Shown here: one piece after another, positions 29,660 through 32,403 of the stretch
Layout: every line of letters starts with the position of its first letter
Position numbering within the stretch: position 1 is the first letter of the stretch
From: a virus
Length of the DNA: 32,403 nt
Strand: one strand, 5' to 3'
IMG/VR virus record: IMGVR_UViG_3300010412_000054
Location: 1 to 32,403 of that record
Translations under genes and position numbers: made by a program
The notes under the pieces: generated by a model
What the model was told of the DNA's origin: nothing
Seen by the model: the letters and a program-made list of their open reading frames with translations, nothing else
Databases searched by the model: none

Positions 29660-32376
29660 TCAGCAAATCCTGTGATTTTCTGGCAGGAAAACTCCAATGC
29701 ACCTGCCACCTCTAGAATAGTTGGATTGTATCCCTCTGAACAATATTCTTTTCTCTTTGCGCGACAATCTGCCAGGTCAGTGCAGGTGAAACTTTTTCCA
29801 GACTCAACCTCATATATTGGTTTTGTATAATCAACAGGTGTGATTTTTTTGAATTTTTCCTTTGGTTGTTTCCCCTCAAGTGCTAACAATCTGTCCTCAT
29901 GGTCCTGAAATCCTGCAACCAATGTTGGCACCAATTTCTCATAGGCAACTGTCCAATATAAACCAGTGTCCTGTTCAGTGAAAACAATATCAGGCACACA
30001 GTTTTTCACTTCCTGTGCAATGAAACCATGGTCATTTCTGTCAGGGAAATCTGTGCTAACCAATTCAGATTTCCATTTGAATCTCACTGCCCTTAAACAC
30101 ATCAATGCATCGACTGCACCTGACAATGTTGTGATATCTTTTTTGATTCTGGCATCTGATGACAGATAACCAAGTTCACCTGTAACTGATGACCATCTAA
30201 CATCGTTTGAACCTGCAATTGCAGAAAATCCTTCTGCATACAATGAACCATCACCAGCCACCCAAAAATCATCTGCGGATGATGCAGGTCTTAACATAAT
30301 GGCTGGAACCGTTGCTGCTGTTTGAGTTGTTTGAAGTATTGCGGTGTCTGCTGATTTGTCATAAAAATACAAATTAAGACCTGATGTGTTATCTCTAAAA
30401 CGAAAATCTGCAGTTGTTACCAAACTCTCAAGTTGATATTGTTGCACTGGGGTATCAGTTGTAAATATTATGCCCGCATTGCCTGCACCCTCAGCACTGG
30501 CTCTATAATAAGCACTGCCACCTGTCCCTACAATATCAACAACATCACCTATTGGCCGCAAAACGATATCATCTTGCGCTGTCAAAGTAATATCACCAGT
30601 TGATGGCGTTGCATCGAATTGAAAAAAGGGAATTTCTGTAAATGACGGGAATATGTTGTAACTCATTATAAAATTTGTTGCAGCATCATGCTCAATTCTA
30701 AAGTCTGTATTGCTTGGTGTGTCTAGATTTAAGTAAGCACCGTTTACGTCAGCACTATATATGGTCAAACCATCATTGTTGAATTGGACTTGCTCTGAAC
30801 CATTGAAGGATATAACTTCATTTGTAAATCTCTGAAGCCAAGTGGTGCCACCTTGTTGCTCAACATAGAAATTGCCAGATGAATTGACACCCATGATTGT
30901 GTCTGTGACATTGTTTGAATCAAATTCAATGAATGCAGCGGTGCCTGATTGATTGTTGATTCTCAAATCACCAGTCAATACAACATCACCTGTGCCATTG
31001 GCACTTGTTGGTGAAATGAAAATCTGTCCATTGCCACCAATGGTTGTGTTGCCATTTTGTTGTCTGAAAAACCCTGTGCCAAGGAATGAATCTGTCAAAT
31101 CAAGGCCAGTTTCACAGGTTGTGATACTGTTATTGCAACTCCCAACAAATTTGGCATTGTCAAAACCTGAAACTGTTATTTTGGCATCACTGTCTGCAAA
31201 TGATGCTGCACCAACTGTCAAATTGACGTTTGTTGGACCAGTGCCAGAAAATTTGTATGAGTCATCATTTCCTAGATTGCCAGCACCATCAGCATAGAGA
31301 AAACCAAATGCAGTTGGTGAATTCCCAATTGCATCACCAATGGAAACACCACCACCAGATGCATTGATGGTCAGTGTTTCATTGGCACCATCATTGTTTT
31401 CAACCAATGTGATGTTTGTGCCTGCAACCAATTTGCCGTTCAAATATCCTGCAGTTGTGTCATTGGCTGATACTTTGACAGTTTCATCTGTGTTGATATC
31501 CCCTGACATATTGGCATATTGAACACCATCTGAATATCTGAATTTATTGTCAGTGGTGTTGTAATAGATTTGACCTGCAGTTACATCAACAGGGTCAGAT
31601 GCCTGTTGTGCCAACACATATATTGTTGAATCTGAATCCAAAATGGTGACTAAACCATCCAAATATGTGTATCCTCTGGTGCCAGATGATGTGGTGCCAG
31701 ACTTGATCTCAACATTCCCTGTGTCACCTGTTGCACCACTGTTGATGCTTCCTGATTGCACAACCACTGTGCCTGTTGCACCAATGTTGCCTGTTTCCAA
31801 TGGACCTGAACCAAATGTTGCAGTGCCTGTGTTGACCAGTGAATTGTCTAATGATGATGACCTTGCACGACCAGATTCAACCAGCAAATTTCCTGTGGTT
31901 GTCAAATTGGCCACATCACCAGCACCATCACGCAATTCACCAGACCTGATGAAAACACCACCTGTTGTGCCATAGGCACCTGCAGCGTTGATTCTGCCTG
32001 ATTCAAGCAACATATTTTGCGTGATTCCTGAACCTGCAACAGAGTGTCTAGGTGTTGTCAAAACACCAAACTGATTTGGTGGTGTGCCTGATGTTGTTTC
32101 AATCTCAACTCTGTTTGATTTCAATTTCACAATATTTGCTGTTGCACTGGCATCCAACAAAACCTGACCTTGGGTCACAATGTTGGCATCATCACCAGAA
32201 TTGATGACCAAATCATTCACTGTTGTGATAGTGGCCTCTGTTGCATTTGCCTCAATGGTCATTTTTTGTGTTGTGGTGCCCAACTGTCTGACTTCAAATT
32301 TGTCTGCAGTTCTAACTGTGGCACCATAGGCAACCAATGTGACTAATGTAAATAAAACAATGCTATACAATTTCAT
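29656..32376 (-). CDS. Tail fibre/spike protein with S74 intramolecular chaperone
   Basis: At 906 residues this is the largest protein. The N-terminus has a signal-peptide-like stretch (MKLYSIVLFTLVTLVAYGA). Beta-helical repeats rich in GTG/SG/TGT motifs follow up to about residue 530. A segment of about residues 533-732 has TA/CG-rich coding DNA unlike the rest, and an S74 peptidase-chaperone domain begins near 737-740 with LSSDARIKKDI, then HGFIAQEVKNCVPD. The S74 domain folds the fibre trimer and cuts itself off at the Ser-Asp site. A C-terminal extension of about 65 residues with four cysteines follows. An AGGAGA ribosome binding site precedes the ATG. Confidence 0.85.
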   Translation of the reverse strand: MKLYSIVLFTLVTLVAYGATVRTADKFEVRQLGTTTQKMTIEANATEATITTVNDLVINSGDDANIVTQGQVLLDASATANIVKLKSNRVEIETTSGTPPNQFGVLTTPRHSVAGSGITQNMLLESGRINAAGAYGTTGGVFIRSGELRDGAGDVANLTTTGNLLVESGRARSSSLDNSLVNTGTATFGSGPLETGNIGATGTVVVQSGSINSGATGDTGNVEIKSGTTSSGTRGYTYLDGLVTILDSDSTIYVLAQQASDPVDVTAGQIYYNTTDNKFRYSDGVQYANMSGDINTDETVKVSANDTTAGYLNGKLVAGTNITLVENNDGANETLTINASGGGVSIGDAIGNSPTAFGFLYADGAGNLGNDDSYKFSGTGPTNVNLTVGAASFADSDAKITVSGFDNAKFVGSCNNSITTCETGLDLTDSFLGTGFFRQQNGNTTIGGNGQIFISPTSANGTGDVVLTGDLRINNQSGTAAFIEFDSNNVTDTIMGVNSSGNFYVEQQGGTTWLQRFTNEVISFNGSEQVQFNNDGLTIYSADVNGAYLNLDTPSNTDFRIEHDAATNFIMSYNIFPSFTEIPFFQFDATPSTGDITLTAQDDIVLRPIGDVVDIVGTGGSAYYRASAEGAGNAGIIFTTDTPVQQYQLESLVTTADFRFRDNTSGLNLYFYDKSADTAILQTTQTAATVPAIMLRPASSADDFWVAGDGSLYAEGFSAIAGSNDVRWSSVTGELGYLSSDARIKKDITTLSGAVDALMCLRAVRFKWKSELVSTDFPDRNDHGFIAQEVKNCVPDIVFTEQDTGLYWTVAYEKLVPTLVAGFQDHEDRLLALEGKQPKEKFKKITPVDYTKPIYEVESGKSFTCTDLADCRAKRKEYCSEGYNPTILEVAGALEFSCQKITGFAE

Positions 32377-32403
32377 TTTTAATTTCTCCTAAACAGTTCT
32401 ACC
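32377..32403 (-). promoter_or_regulatory. Leader of the S74 fibre gene at the right edge
   Basis: The last 27 bases carry the ribosome binding site AGGAGA about nine bases before the fibre ATG. No promoter is visible within the window. If position 32403 joins position 1, transcription would come from the leftward late operon that ends at position 36, because the resulting gap between the 241-residue fibre-like gene and this gene would be only 62 bp. Confidence 0.4.

Noticed and set aside
31643-31975. 110-residue rightward frame antisense to the fibre gene
   Set aside because: Pro/Val/Ser-rich composition is simply the reverse reading of the fibre's GT-rich repeats.

Overview
The window reads as an essentially complete genome of a tailed double-stranded DNA phage with a long non-contractile tail (siphovirus type). 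The supporting genes are a large terminase, portal, scaffold, major capsid protein, a major tail protein followed by a frameshifted tail assembly chaperone pair, and a 669-residue tape measure. A lipoprotein spanin candidate points to a Gram-negative host. No integrase or obvious repressor/integration module is visible, and no tRNA, rRNA, CRISPR array or insertion sequence was seen. The host cannot be named from the sequence.

Layout. Positions 16330 down to 36 form a leftward late operon: HNH endonuclease, ImmA/IrrE-like metallopeptidase, small and large terminase, adenine/cytosine-N4 type DNA methyltransferase, portal, two head-tail/morphogenesis proteins, scaffold, major capsid protein, a run of small virion-type genes, tail terminator, major tail protein, frameshifted chaperones, tape measure, distal tail protein and a fibre-like protein. 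Positions 32376 down to 24468 are also leftward: an S74-chaperoned fibre, a holin-like protein, a CHAP-like peptidase, a small acidic protein, a spanin-like pair, a large tail hub protein and two further structural proteins. If the two window ends join, these two blocks become one continuous late operon, which suggests a circularly permuted assembly of a whole genome.

The centre (16.4-24.5 kb) is the early/replication half. It holds two small rightward genes flanking a 405-bp gene-free region with eight TCTGTCAC repeats beside an AT-rich stretch (a good replication origin candidate). A leftward block follows with a Toprim-SF3 helicase primase and small genes. Next comes a rightward recombination cluster (Sak4-like ATPase, HTH protein, DUF669-like SSB candidate), which converges on a leftward VRR-NUC nuclease. 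Last is a rightward cassette with a small membrane protein, a patatin-like phospholipase and a zinc amidase.

Most notable points: a phage-encoded patatin phospholipase sits between a holin-sized membrane protein and an amidase. Two convergent genes overlap antisense so that both strands encode SSB-tip-like C-termini. TpA and CpG are markedly scarce in the segments counted by hand, but not in the methyltransferase gene or in a ~0.65-kb block of the fibre gene just before its S74 chaperone, so both look recently acquired. The scarcity of TpA also explains the many long spurious antisense reading frames, because TAA and TAG stops contain TA.
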